The translations under genes and the position numbers were made by a program. The notes under the pieces are model-generated. The model was not told the origin of the DNA, searched no databases, and saw nothing but the letters and a program-made list of their open reading frames with translations. DNA of 15,910 bases from JBJXFY01 sp046155815 (GTDB taxonomy: Bacteria > Verrucomicrobiota > Verrucomicrobiia > Limisphaerales > CAIMTB01): the NCBI GenBank assembly GCA_046155815.1, contig JBJXFY010000285.1, forward strand, positions 1-15,910. Reading direction: 5' to 3'. Of this stretch, positions 1 to 8,600 are shown piece after piece; the stretch's first letter is position 1; the number at the start of each line of letters is the position of its first letter.

Positions 1-1
1 T

Positions 2-181
2 GTCACAAGTTGTCTCAAACAAATGAGTGATATTCTCGGCCTTGATAATCTCGATGAAATCAATGACAGAACCGGCCATCCCTACATCAGCCTCAAGATT
101 CTACTGTCTCTATACCGTCGCGTGAAGCGGCTGGTTGATTACAACAGCCGCGGGCAAGCGTTTTTCAAGAACCAAAAGTAG
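2..181 (+). CDS. 3' end of an unrecognised gene (partial)
   Basis: An open frame enters from the left edge and ends at TAG 179-181, giving 59 visible residues that finish in YNSRGQAFFKNQK. An internal ATG at 23 could start a 52-residue peptide, but the frame stays open to the edge, so a truncated larger gene is more likely. The visible part is charged, with a short leucine-rich amphipathic stretch (ISLKILLSLYRRVKRLV), and has no signal peptide or membrane segment. I do not recognise the family. Base use is clearly more AT-rich than the rest of the window (codons such as att, cta, aat, aaa), unlike the GC-rich third positions of the core genes. That suggests acquired DNA or the edge of an accessory region. 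That this frame is coding is inferred only from its openness and plausible composition. Confidence 0.45.
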   Translation, partial: VTSCLKQMSDILGLDNLDEINDRTGHPYISLKILLSLYRRVKRLVDYNSRGQAFFKNQK

Positions 182-256
182 ATCTCTTGGCGCCAGATCT
201 TTGAATCGGACTCCTATTTGGTTGGCCAGCCTCTGTTCTAATCAGCGGCATCCCCT

Positions 257-335
257 GCCGGGCCGGAGGCCGGCGCTCCTCCGATGTGCTGCCGGCATCG
301 AGGGTCACTGCGCGCTCGGAACAGGGCTTTAGCCC
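257..335. repeat. Short GC-rich palindromes in the left intergenic gap
   Basis: The gap 182-457 holds no convincing gene. It contains a small inverted repeat, GCCGG-agg-CCGGC (262-266 and 270-274), and a second one, GGGCT-tt-AGCCC (324-328 and 331-335). The second has the same core as the GGGCT/AGCCC palindrome at 13779-13794 on the other side of the window. Such motifs are often dispersed intergenic repeats in GC-rich genomes, but one window cannot show that they are multicopy. Confidence 0.3.
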
Positions 336-363
336 ACGGCTGCGTTCGTCCGCAGGTCATGGC

Positions 364-382
364 GGAAGCAGCCGACGCTTCC
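364..382 (-). terminator. Weak candidate hairpin downstream of the PhoX-like gene
   Basis: GGAAGC (364-369) and GCTTCC (377-382) form a 6-bp inverted repeat with a 7-base loop, about 75 bases beyond the stop of the minus-strand PhoX-like gene. No T-run follows on the minus strand, so it is not a textbook intrinsic terminator. It could instead be an RNA 3'-end stabiliser, or chance in GC-rich DNA. Confidence 0.18.
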
Positions 383-457
383 TCCCCCGCTCGTTGAAGC
401 GGCATGAATACCGCGCGCCTGCGGCAAGGGCCGTGCCTGGTGCCGGTCCCACGCGCC

Positions 458-2113
458 TCACGCCCGCGCGATGGCCACGAGGGCGGAGCGGGGCAGGGCG
501 TCGCCGCCGTCGGGCCAGTGGCTGGTGAGGGCGTCCGGCCCCGTGCTGCCGTCGCCGGGGTGCTGGACGTTCACCCACAGCTCGGCGCGGTCGGGCGAGA
601 GGGTGGGGGCGCAGAACTCCGCGCCGCACGGGGCCACGGCCAGCCGCAGCACCTGTCCGGCCTTGGGCCCGGCGGTGGGCACGAGCGTCAGGAAGTTGTT
701 GCCGAAGATCGCCTGCGGCGAGTCCGCCACGGGCTTCGCCTTCTGCGAATAGTCCGTGCAGACGAGCAGGTGGTGCGCGTCGGTGAAGGCGAGGTTGTCC
801 GGCCACGCGAGGCCCGTCTGCGGGCTGCCGGGCAGGAAGATTTCCCACGAGAACTCCAGCGCGCCCGCATCGCCGTCGCGCTCGCGCAGCCGGGCCACCG
901 CGCCGGCCACCGCGGGGAAGTACTTCTCGTCGTGCTTCTGCTTCACCGGCTCGTGCGCGGTCAGGGCCACGAACACGTCGCCGTTCAGCGGATGCACCTC
1001 GACGTCCTCGGGCCGGGCCAGCGGCGTGCCGCCGGCCAGCTTGGCGGCGGTGCGCGTGTGGACGCCGATGCGGGCGAGGTCGAAGCCGGCCTCCCGCAGG
1101 CGCGGGTCGCGCGCGGGGTCGAGCGGGAGCCAGCGGCCGTTCACCGTGTCGGCAACGTGCAGCGTGCCGTCGGTGAGGAGGCGGCGGGCGGCCTTGCCCA
1201 CGGCGGGGTCGAGGCGCTCGCGGGAGACGAACTTGTAGAGGCACTGGTCCTCGCGGTCGTCGCCCAGGTAGGCGGCGAGGCGGCCGTCGCGCGTGACGGC
1301 GAAGGCGATGTTTTCGTGGCTGAAGCGGCCGAGGGCGGTGTGCTTGAAGAGCTCGCGCGTGTCCGGGTCCACCTCGACGATGTAGCCCTGATGCTCGGCG
1401 GGCCGGTTGAAGAAGAAGGGCACGGGGAGCGCGGGCTGGTCCTTCATCTCGGGGTCGCCCCAGACGTCCTGAAAATTCTCCTCGGCGCTGCAGAACGTGC
1501 CCCAGGGCGTGACGCCGCCGCCGCAGTTGCAGCCGGAACCGGTGGCCTCGTGCGCGAACTCGAGCCAGCGCGATCCCGCCGCCGGGCCGGTGAAGCGCAG
1601 CACGGAGGACAGGCCGTCGAGGCGGAAGTTCGCCGGGTCGGGCACCGCGGGCCGCCAGCGGCCGTCGGCTCCGCGGCGGACCCGCAGGCACGAGCCCCCG
1701 ATGGCGCGCAGGTAGGCCTCCGCGTGTTCGCGGGTCTTCATGCCGGACCAGGTACCGGTGATGAGCGGGAGGGCGGCGTTCTCGTGGTTCACCCACAGCC
1801 AGCCCTCGGTGGCGGAGCGCGTGACCAGGGCGAGGTAGTCGTTCATGTCGCCGTAGAGGTCGCCGCGGTCGTTGATGGGCTGGCCCTGGCGGAGCAGCAC
1901 CTCGTATTGGAAGCCCGTCGGCAGCACGAGCGCGTCGGCGTGCGAATGGGGCACGGGCTGGAAGTCGAGGCCGTCGAGCAGCGGCGTGGCCACCGGCGCG
2001 GGCGCGGCCTGCGCGACCATCCATCCGGCCGTCATGCGATGGCCGGCGGCGACCACGGCGGACGCGCCGAGGAACTGCATGAACTGCCGACGGGATGGGC
2101 CGAGAGCGGTCAT
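458..2113 (-). CDS. PhoX-family (DUF839) alkaline phosphatase-like protein, Tat-exported
   Basis: A 551-residue protein whose motifs match the PhoX/DUF839 family, monomeric phosphatases using iron and calcium that release phosphate from phosphomonoesters outside the cytoplasm. Visible motifs, in order, are a twin-arginine signal (SRRQFMQFLGASAVVAAG) within the first 30 residues, NHEN, NCGGG followed by TPWGTFCSAEENF (Cys197, Glu211-Glu212), ARPEDVEVHP, PDNLAF, and the C-terminal LSPDRAELWVNVQHPG. The family's iron-binding cysteine probably corresponds to Cys197. I chose ATG 2113 because it puts the RR motif near the N-terminus. A GTG at 2203 in the same frame would add 30 residues with no signal character. 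No strong ribosome site precedes either start. The gene lies downstream of the cytochrome gene on the same strand and is likely its operon partner. Some DUF839 proteins have not been shown to be phosphatases, so the substrate is inferred. Confidence 0.88.
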   Translation of the reverse strand: MTALGPSRRQFMQFLGASAVVAAGHRMTAGWMVAQAAPAPVATPLLDGLDFQPVPHSHADALVLPTGFQYEVLLRQGQPINDRGDLYGDMNDYLALVTRSATEGWLWVNHENAALPLITGTWSGMKTREHAEAYLRAIGGSCLRVRRGADGRWRPAVPDPANFRLDGLSSVLRFTGPAAGSRWLEFAHEATGSGCNCGGGVTPWGTFCSAEENFQDVWGDPEMKDQPALPVPFFFNRPAEHQGYIVEVDPDTRELFKHTALGRFSHENIAFAVTRDGRLAAYLGDDREDQCLYKFVSRERLDPAVGKAARRLLTDGTLHVADTVNGRWLPLDPARDPRLREAGFDLARIGVHTRTAAKLAGGTPLARPEDVEVHPLNGDVFVALTAHEPVKQKHDEKYFPAVAGAVARLRERDGDAGALEFSWEIFLPGSPQTGLAWPDNLAFTDAHHLLVCTDYSQKAKPVADSPQAIFGNNFLTLVPTAGPKAGQVLRLAVAPCGAEFCAPTLSPDRAELWVNVQHPGDGSTGPDALTSHWPDGGDALPRSALVAIARA

Positions 2114-2206
2114 ATCGTGCCCAAGGTAGCCCGACGGCCGCGCCAAGCCACGCAACGAGGCGGTGACGCCCCGGATCGGGCGCCGCCATGTCGAACGGTT
2201 CACGGT

Positions 2207-2236
2207 GCCAGCCGGCCTTCGCCAGCCGGCGGCTGG
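2207..2236 (-). repeat. Direct repeat and hairpin between the cytochrome and PhoX-like genes
   Basis: GCCAGCCGGC occurs at 2207-2216 and again at 2221-2230. The second copy forms a perfect small hairpin, CCAGCC-ggc-GGCTGG (2222-2236), immediately beyond the cytochrome stop codon (TGA, 2240-2242 on the minus strand). With no T-run after it, this looks more like an intercistronic RNA stem than a terminator. It could set the relative expression of the two genes. Confidence 0.3.
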
Positions 2237-2239
2237 GCG

Positions 2240-5200
2240 TCACTTCGCCCCACCGGCAGGCAGCGGCACCTGCGCCGGGTGCATGAGATAGGCGACCAGG
2301 TCGCGCGCGGCGGGCTCTTCCAGCGCCTCAAGCAGGCCCTCGGGCATCAGCGACAGCGCGGAGGTTTCGAGGGACTCGAGGTCCGCGCGGGCGATCACGG
2401 CGGCCTCGGTCGGCGTCTGGAGCGTGAGCGTGTGGTCGTCCTGGGCGCGGATGAAGCCGTTGAGGCTCCGGCCGTCCTTCAGGTTCGCGACCACCATGCG
2501 GTACTCGGCCGCCACGACGGCGCTCGGCGTCACCAAGTTCTCCAACAGGTAATCCAAGTTCGCGCGGCCGGAGCCGGTGAGGTCCGGGCCGACATTCCCG
2601 CCCGTCCCGTAGAGGACGTGGCAGCTCACACAGGCCTGCGCAAACACCACGCGGCCGTGCGCCAGGTCGGCTTTGGCCAGCCGCTCCGGCGTGAGGCGCG
2701 CGCGCCAGCGTTCGAGGGCGGCGTGCTGCGCGGCGTCGGTGGCCTGCACCGCACCCCAGACCTCGGTGAGGCGCTGCGTGAGCGCGGCGTCGCCGAGGCC
2801 GGCGATCTGCCGGGCCAGGAACGGCGTGACCTCCGTGCGCGGAACCTGTCCGTCGGCCACGGCCCGCAGCAGCGCGCCCGCGGCGGCCGGCCGGGATGCC
2901 ATCTCGGCCAGCACCTGCGCACGCTCGGGCGGGTCAATCCAGCGGTACTTGCTGAGCGCGAGGCCGGCGGCGTCCGGGGCGTCCAGCCGCAGCAGCCCGG
3001 CCAGCGCGACACCGCGGATGGCATAGTCGTCCGCGTGGGCGCGGAGCAGCGGGGCCAGGTCGGGCGCGCCGGCGTCGAGCAGCGACTTCACCGCGGCCCG
3101 ACGCGCGGCGCCGTCGGCGTTCTTGTCCCCGACAAGCCGTCGCAGCTCGTCCAGCGCGTGGCCGTCGCCGAAGAGCAGGTTGAGGTCGCGCAGGCGCTCG
3201 CGGGTCTCGCCGTCGGCCCCGCGGCCGACCGCGGCGGAAAATTCGGCCCAGCCCTCGGGCGGCGCGGCCTTGCGTAGCCCGCGGTACGCGTCCGCGAGGC
3301 CGCGCAGGAGGTCGAGGGCGAGGTCGGGCCCGCGCGCGCTCTCCCGGCCGCTGCCGCGCAGCAGGGCGGCCAGCGCCGCGGGCGCGTCGTCGCGCATCTC
3401 GGCCAGCCGGCGGGCGGTGAACTGGCGGATAAGGCGGTGGTGAGTGTTGAGGGCGAGTTCCGCTCCGGCCCCGGGCTGCGCGGTGATGAGCGGCGACACG
3501 CCGTACCACAGCAGCAGCGGGAGGTTGTGGTCGCCGAGGTCCTCGTTCCGGCCAAGCAGGGCCGAGGCGAGTTCGCGGCGCGGCTCCCAAGGCAGGCGCC
3601 GGAGGTTGGACGCCAGGTAGAGGCGGACAAGGGCCGAGTGGTCCGTCCGGGCCAGCTCGACGAAGCGGGCGAGAACCTCCGGAGCCGGCCGCCCCGACGC
3701 GGTCGCCGGGTAGCCGACCGGCCGGCCGGTGGAATACCCCAGCACGGGCCACGGCTCGGCCAGCAGCCGGACGGCCCAGCTCCGGACGTGCTCGTCCGCG
3801 TCGCGGGTCTGCTCAAGCAGCCACGCGGGTGGGGCGGCACCGAGGGCGTTCAGGCCCCACAGGGCGCGCAGCTTCGTCCGCGTGTCGGGCTGGCGGGGAT
3901 GCACCGTTTCCAAAGTCCGACGCGCGGCGGACAGGTCGCGGCCGGCGGCGGCGCGGTCGGCGAGGACGCGGCGCGCCATGCGGGCGAGCCATTCGTTCCG
4001 CTCGAAGAGCAGCGCCACCAGCTTCTCGTCCGGCAGCGTGGCGAGGTCGGCCTGCTGGCGTTCCTTGGGCGTGCCGTGGGTGATCTTGTAGATGCGGCCC
4101 GACGAGCGGTGGATGCCGTCGTGGTCGTGGCATTCGCCCGTGTCCGACCAGTCGGCCACGAACACGCCGCCGTCCGGCCCCTGGATGAGATCAATGCCGC
4201 GGAACCACGGGTCGCCGAAGAACACCATGTCCGGCTCGTGCCGGCCGACGTAGCCGGAGCCGTTCCGTTCAAGGCGCTCCACGTTGAACCGCCGGCCGTG
4301 GAAGTTGATCGTGAAGAGCCGGCCGTGCAGGGCCTCGGGCCAGTTCTCGCCCTGGTAGATCATCAGCCCCGTGTGCGCGTGGCCGCCGCCCAGCGCGTCG
4401 CTGGTGGGCGCGACCGCGGCGTCCTCCTGGCCTGCAGTCGAATCCTGCCAGCTCTTGCCGGTGTCGAAGTGGTAGTGATCCGCGTGCTGCGGGATGAGGG
4501 CGTAGCTGTGCGGATGCACATCCTGCCCGTGCATGCGCTGGAAGTGCGCGCCGGGGATGGCGTGCCAGAGATGGCCGATGACGGTGTTGATGAAGAACGG
4601 CTCGCCCTCCGCGTTCCAGTCGAGGCCCCACGGGTTCGTGGTGCCGTGGCTGACGGCCTCGACGACGCGGTGTTCCGGGTGATAGCGCCAGACGCCGCCG
4701 TTCATCGCCACGCGTTCCGCCTCGGGCGCGCCCGGCCGGCCGATGCGCGCCTGGCTGGAGATGCCCACGCGGCCCCAAAGCCAGCCGTCCGGGCCCCAGC
4801 GCAGGCCGTTGGCGAACGTGTGCCGGTTGCCGCCCGTGGTGGTGAAGCCGTCCAGCAGCACCTCGGGCTCGCCGTCCGGCACGTCGTCGCCGTCGCGGTC
4901 GGCGAGGAAGAGCAGTTGCGGCGGGCAGACGACGAACACGCCGCCCCGCCCGACCTCGACGCTGGTGAGGATCTTCGCCCGGTCCCAGAACACCTTCCGC
5001 GAGTCGAAGCGGCCGTCGTGGTCCGCGTCCGCGAAGATCACCACACGGTCGAGAAGGTTCGTGTCGAAGACGGTCTTCGCGTCGGCGTAGGTGTAGTTTT
5101 CCGCGACCCACAGCCGGCCGCGCGGGTCGAAGGCCATCGCGATGGGCTGCCGCACGTCCGGCTCGGCGGCGAAGAGCGTGGCCTGGAAGCCGGGCGGGAG

Positions 5201-5395
5201 CTTGATCGCGGCCAGGGCCTCGGCCGGCGACCGCGGCGCGCGGTCCGGCTTCTCGGTGTTGAACGGCTCGGGAAACGACGCCGCGCCGGCCGCGGCGGCC
5301 AGCAGGGCGAGCGCGAAAAGGAGGAGACGGGTCACGCCCCGGAGTGTGTCCGCCGCCCGCCCGCCCGCGCAACGCCGCGATGGTTTGACCTTCAC
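2240..5395 (-). CDS. PVC-type secreted cytochrome: membrane-bound dehydrogenase domain + HEAT-like repeats + CxxCH heme domain
   Basis: A 1,051-residue protein with the architecture of the Pirellula/Verrucomicrobium family (TIGR02604 N-terminus, TIGR02603 heme domain). Residues 21-40 form a hydrophobic export signal. About 44-430 is a beta-propeller-like region with family phrases such as GRLWVAENYTY, DRDGDDVPDG and GVFVADWSDTGECHDHDG. About 440-890 is an Ala/Leu/Arg-rich helical region resembling HEAT repeats. A class I cytochrome c domain follows, with heme motif CVSCH (Cys922, Cys925, His926), GPDLTG, and a probable axial Met in SLMPEG. Family members are thought to be periplasmic electron-transfer or sugar-oxidising enzymes, and the substrate here is unknown. 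The GTG start at 5395 overlaps the upstream stop as GTGA, suggesting translational coupling. GTG 5335, just before the hydrophobic segment, is an alternative start. Confidence 0.9.
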   Translation of the reverse strand: MKVKPSRRCAGGRAADTLRGVTRLLLFALALLAAAAGAASFPEPFNTEKPDRAPRSPAEALAAIKLPPGFQATLFAAEPDVRQPIAMAFDPRGRLWVAENYTYADAKTVFDTNLLDRVVIFADADHDGRFDSRKVFWDRAKILTSVEVGRGGVFVVCPPQLLFLADRDGDDVPDGEPEVLLDGFTTTGGNRHTFANGLRWGPDGWLWGRVGISSQARIGRPGAPEAERVAMNGGVWRYHPEHRVVEAVSHGTTNPWGLDWNAEGEPFFINTVIGHLWHAIPGAHFQRMHGQDVHPHSYALIPQHADHYHFDTGKSWQDSTAGQEDAAVAPTSDALGGGHAHTGLMIYQGENWPEALHGRLFTINFHGRRFNVERLERNGSGYVGRHEPDMVFFGDPWFRGIDLIQGPDGGVFVADWSDTGECHDHDGIHRSSGRIYKITHGTPKERQQADLATLPDEKLVALLFERNEWLARMARRVLADRAAAGRDLSAARRTLETVHPRQPDTRTKLRALWGLNALGAAPPAWLLEQTRDADEHVRSWAVRLLAEPWPVLGYSTGRPVGYPATASGRPAPEVLARFVELARTDHSALVRLYLASNLRRLPWEPRRELASALLGRNEDLGDHNLPLLLWYGVSPLITAQPGAGAELALNTHHRLIRQFTARRLAEMRDDAPAALAALLRGSGRESARGPDLALDLLRGLADAYRGLRKAAPPEGWAEFSAAVGRGADGETRERLRDLNLLFGDGHALDELRRLVGDKNADGAARRAAVKSLLDAGAPDLAPLLRAHADDYAIRGVALAGLLRLDAPDAAGLALSKYRWIDPPERAQVLAEMASRPAAAGALLRAVADGQVPRTEVTPFLARQIAGLGDAALTQRLTEVWGAVQATDAAQHAALERWRARLTPERLAKADLAHGRVVFAQACVSCHVLYGTGGNVGPDLTGSGRANLDYLLENLVTPSAVVAAEYRMVVANLKDGRSLNGFIRAQDDHTLTLQTPTEAAVIARADLESLETSALSLMPEGLLEALEEPAARDLVAYLMHPAQVPLPAGGAK

Positions 5396-8300
5396 ATCCG
5401 CAGCCGCAACACGCCATTCGTCCCCGCTGGTGGCAGTGAGTGTTCGAGCGAAACCGGTTCGTCCGGATCGCCGGCGGGCGCGGTGTCATGCAGTTCCGCG
5501 ACCGGTTCCCAGCGCACGAAATCCTCCGTGCGTTCGAGCGTATAGGTGATGCCCGGCAGGCCGAGCACGGTGGCGCGGAGGTTCGGCGCGCCGGGCAGGA
5601 GGCGGAGCGCGGGCGGCAGCGGCCCGGACTGCGGCGGCGTCACGACGCCGGTGGCCACCTGGCCGTCCAGCGCGACGGGCAGCGCGCCCAGTTCCGGCCG
5701 CCAGCCGCCCAGCGGCAACCGCCCGTTCAGCACTGCGGGTTCGTCGCACGGCGGGCTGCCCGGCGGCACGAGCGGCGTGACGTGGACGACGCCGTTGCTG
5801 ACGGTGCCGGCGAGCGACACCGCGCAAGAGTTGCTCAGCACGCCCGCGTAGCGCAGGTACGCGAGGTCACCTACGAGCTGGACGCGCCAGTCCAGCCGCG
5901 CGAGCGCGGCGTGTTCGGCGTTGGCGGCGGGCTGCTCGACGGCGCCGAGGTCCGAGGACGCGCCCTGCCAGCGCGGCTGGCCGTCAAAGTCCACGCCGCC
6001 CGCCGGCCCGCCGAGGTCGCGCGCGGTCGAGCCGGGCAGGAGGCGGAAGCCGTCGGGGGCAAGGAGGGGGTCGAAGGTGTGACTGGCGGGAGGGTGCTGG
6101 GCCTGATTCAGCAGACCCTGCGCATCGGCACCGTTGCTGAAGAAAAGGTTGTTGGTCAGGCCGGCCGAGGAACCCGTGGTGAGAACCCGCAATGCCACGC
6201 CGTTCGAGACAAACATGTTGGCCCATGCTCGGGGATCGAACGCCGCCGTGTTGGTGAAGAGCAGGGCGAGGCCCGGGGCGTTCGGATCGGCCGAGCCATT
6301 GCCGACGAATGTGCAATGATGAACGACAGGCTGGCCGCCATCCAGACCGTGCGCGCGAAACACGGAGCGGTCGTTGCCGGCGGCGGGCTGGTTTCCGCGG
6401 AAGACGCAGTGCGCCACCTCCGCGCGGCCGGACAGTTGAAGGGCCAGCCCGCCTGCGGAACTGCTGCCGGACGCCACGGTGTTCGACTCGAATAGGCAGC
6501 CCTGGATGCGAGCCTCCCCGGAGCGGACGGTCAGCGACAGCGCGGCTGTGCGCGGCGCGCGGTTGTCGCGGAAGCGGCAGTGCCAGAACTCCGGCGCACC
6601 CAGCAGCCTCACCGCGGCGCCCCCCACCGAACGCGCCGTGTCGCGGAACTCGCAGTCCGTGAACCGCGCGAGCGTGCCGGTGCCCTCGACAGGCGCGAGC
6701 GAGCCGTTGCTGTTCGCGCCTCCAACCACCGTCACGCGCTCGACGGCCACGGTGTCCGCCGTGGCGCTGAGTTCGAGGACGGCGTTGGTGCCCTGCGCGT
6801 CCAGGATGCTGGCCGCGCCGGCGGAGGGGCGGTCCGCCGCGTTGGTTTCCGTGCCGGCGAAGCCGCCACGCAGCGTGCTGAAGGGCGGCACGCGGTGCTC
6901 GCCCGTGTAGGTGCCGGCGGCCAGCCAGACCTCGAGAGGATGTTGGAAATCGGCGGCGGCAAGCGCACCGGCGACGGTGCGGCGGGCGGCGGCCCAGGTG
7001 GAGCCGTCCGCCGCATCATCGCCGTCTGGCCGGACCCGCATGATGCGGGCCGCCGGAGCGCCCACCGGCTGGCCGGTGCTTTCATGCGCGCCGATGTCCA
7101 CGCGCCCGCCCTGCCGGCGCAGCTGGCCGTTGAAGTCGAGTTCGCCAGCCAGCGCGGCGTGGTCGTCGCTGCCAGCATTGACCGCCAGCGAATCGGGCGG
7201 CAGGCCGGCCATCAGGGCGGGGAAATCGCCCGGCAGCCGCGGGTCGGCGACGCGGTTGCCGGAGGTCGCCAACTGCTCCTCCGCCACGCCGGTGCCGCCG
7301 CGCAGCGGCCAGAAAAGATTGTGCGTGCAGGCCGCCGGGGCGCCCGACCCGCTCCGGCCCAGGAACGGACCCGGTCCCAGGAACAGGTTGTTGGCCACGG
7401 TCACCGGGTTCGTCCCGGTGAGGGTCACGATGACGGTGCCCGCCGCGGGCGAACCGTGGTTGTGCAGGAAGCTGTTGTTGATGAAGGAGGATCGGCCGCC
7501 CTGCGAGTAAATGGCCGCAGGCGGAAACGTGGAGCCGATTTCCGGCCCGGTGGCGATGTTGTGCAGAAACAGGTTGTTCGCGTAGAGCGAGGGCGGCCGG
7601 GCGGACGACCTGACTTCCACCAGCGCGGCGGCGGCCGGAGCCTGGTTCGCGATCAGGCGTGAACGGCTCAGCCGGACATCGCTTTCAAACACCTCGACCG
7701 CTCCGCCGACGCCGCCCGGGTCGAGGATGCGGTTGCCGATGAACTCGCAGTCCGCAACGTGCGCGGACGAGAGGTTGATGCTGAGCGCGCCGCAGCGGCT
7801 GGCCTTGTTGCCTTGGAACTTGCACCCGCGCACTTCGGCCGAACGCAGGTTGATGATGTAGGCCGCACCGCCGGTGGCGGCCTGGTTGCCTTGGAACGTG
7901 CAGCGCTCCAGCAGCAGGTAGCCCCCGCTCACCCGCAGGGCGGAGGCGCCGGCCTGCCACGAGTTGTTGTTGTTCAGAAACCGGCAGTCGCGAATCTCCG
8001 TCCGACCACCCGGAACATCAACCACTCCGCGGGAGCCGTCGCCCTGCTGCAGTCCGCGGCTGAACACCAGCCCCTGCAGCCGCGTGATGACGTTGGTGTT
8101 GGATCCGGTGACCCTGAGCAGGGCCCGCGCCATGCCTCCGTCGAGCACGGCAGGCCGCAGGTCGGGGCGGGCCTCCGCGGCCGACGCCTCCCCGCCGGCA
8201 AAGCCGCCGAGCAGGCTGGTGCCGGGCTTCAAGGCGACCGTGTTCGAGTAGGTGCCGGCGGCGATCCAGACCTCATCGCCGGCGACCGCGTTCGTCGCCC

Positions 8301-8454
8301 CAGCCGCGATGGTCGCCAGCGCCGTCGCCCATGTCCGGCCGTCCGCGGCATCGTCGCCCTCCGGCCGGACGTGCCACACCGCGGCCGGGGCCGGCATCGC
8401 AGCCGACGCGAGCCGGACGGTGAGGGCGGCGAAGCGAAACAGGCACGGGGACAT
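5392..8454 (-). CDS. Secreted right-handed beta-helix protein with two tandem modules
   Basis: A 1,020-residue exported protein. A signal peptide occupies residues 1-24 (MSPCLFRFAALTV..., likely cleaved near APA-AV). Two homologous modules follow. Module 1 begins near residue 29 with VRPEGDDAADG, module 2 near residue 474 with VRPDGDDAADG. Each continues with a W(L/I)AAGTY motif and a GGFAG motif (LLGGFAGGE, LRGGFAGTE), then many short repeats of the type C-x-F-x-x-N, typical of pectate-lyase-like parallel beta-helices (DUF1565 or polymorphic outer-membrane-protein type). The modules end with DIGAHES and DLGAVEQP. The final 170 residues hold TYTLERTEDFVRWEPV, resembling a C-terminal surface domain common in Verrucomicrobia. 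No catalytic residues are obvious, so polysaccharide binding, adhesion or lyase activity are all open. ATG 8454 is preceded by GGTGGGA. An upstream in-frame start at 8604 would bury the signal peptide. Confidence 0.8.
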   Translation of the reverse strand: MSPCLFRFAALTVRLASAAMPAPAAVWHVRPEGDDAADGRTWATALATIAAGATNAVAGDEVWIAAGTYSNTVALKPGTSLLGGFAGGEASAAEARPDLRPAVLDGGMARALLRVTGSNTNVITRLQGLVFSRGLQQGDGSRGVVDVPGGRTEIRDCRFLNNNNSWQAGASALRVSGGYLLLERCTFQGNQAATGGAAYIINLRSAEVRGCKFQGNKASRCGALSINLSSAHVADCEFIGNRILDPGGVGGAVEVFESDVRLSRSRLIANQAPAAAALVEVRSSARPPSLYANNLFLHNIATGPEIGSTFPPAAIYSQGGRSSFINNSFLHNHGSPAAGTVIVTLTGTNPVTVANNLFLGPGPFLGRSGSGAPAACTHNLFWPLRGGTGVAEEQLATSGNRVADPRLPGDFPALMAGLPPDSLAVNAGSDDHAALAGELDFNGQLRRQGGRVDIGAHESTGQPVGAPAARIMRVRPDGDDAADGSTWAAARRTVAGALAAADFQHPLEVWLAAGTYTGEHRVPPFSTLRGGFAGTETNAADRPSAGAASILDAQGTNAVLELSATADTVAVERVTVVGGANSNGSLAPVEGTGTLARFTDCEFRDTARSVGGAAVRLLGAPEFWHCRFRDNRAPRTAALSLTVRSGEARIQGCLFESNTVASGSSSAGGLALQLSGRAEVAHCVFRGNQPAAGNDRSVFRAHGLDGGQPVVHHCTFVGNGSADPNAPGLALLFTNTAAFDPRAWANMFVSNGVALRVLTTGSSAGLTNNLFFSNGADAQGLLNQAQHPPASHTFDPLLAPDGFRLLPGSTARDLGGPAGGVDFDGQPRWQGASSDLGAVEQPAANAEHAALARLDWRVQLVGDLAYLRYAGVLSNSCAVSLAGTVSNGVVHVTPLVPPGSPPCDEPAVLNGRLPLGGWRPELGALPVALDGQVATGVVTPPQSGPLPPALRLLPGAPNLRATVLGLPGITYTLERTEDFVRWEPVAELHDTAPAGDPDEPVSLEHSLPPAGTNGVLRLRM

Positions 8455-8544
8455 CGTGGAGATCCCACCCAGCGTCCGTTTCGCGGGCAAGCGGAAACTC
8501 TCCGGAGGCCGCCGCGCGCGGCCCGCCGGCTTGGAAAAAACCCC

Positions 8545-8573
8545 TTGCCGGTGCGGGCGACGTGCTCTTTCTT
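8545..8573 (+). promoter_or_regulatory. Weak candidate rho promoter
   Basis: In the 214-base gap between the divergent beta-helix and rho genes, TTGCCG (8545-8550) is followed after 17 bases by TTTCTT (8568-8573). The -35-like box is fair and the -10-like box is poor. An A6 tract lies just upstream (8535-8540). This is the best sigma70-like arrangement I can see in the gap. No convincing minus-strand promoter for the beta-helix gene was found. Confidence 0.2.
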
Positions 8574-8600
8574 GCGCGCGACGTGACGGCTGACAGCGCG

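Noticed and set aside
180..200. Two AGATCT sites 15 bases apart just after the first stop codon
   Set aside because: Short self-complementary hexamers near each other are easily found by chance, and there is no other sign of an operator or attachment site.
404..3277. 957-codon plus-strand open frame
   Set aside because: It lies antisense to the PhoX-like and cytochrome genes, whose products show clear family motifs. Its own product is Ala/Gly/Arg/Val-rich with no recognisable domain, as expected of shadow frames in GC-rich DNA.
3437..5545. 702-codon plus-strand open frame opposite the cytochrome gene
   Set aside because: Same reason: mirror of a real gene, with no signal, domain or ribosome site.
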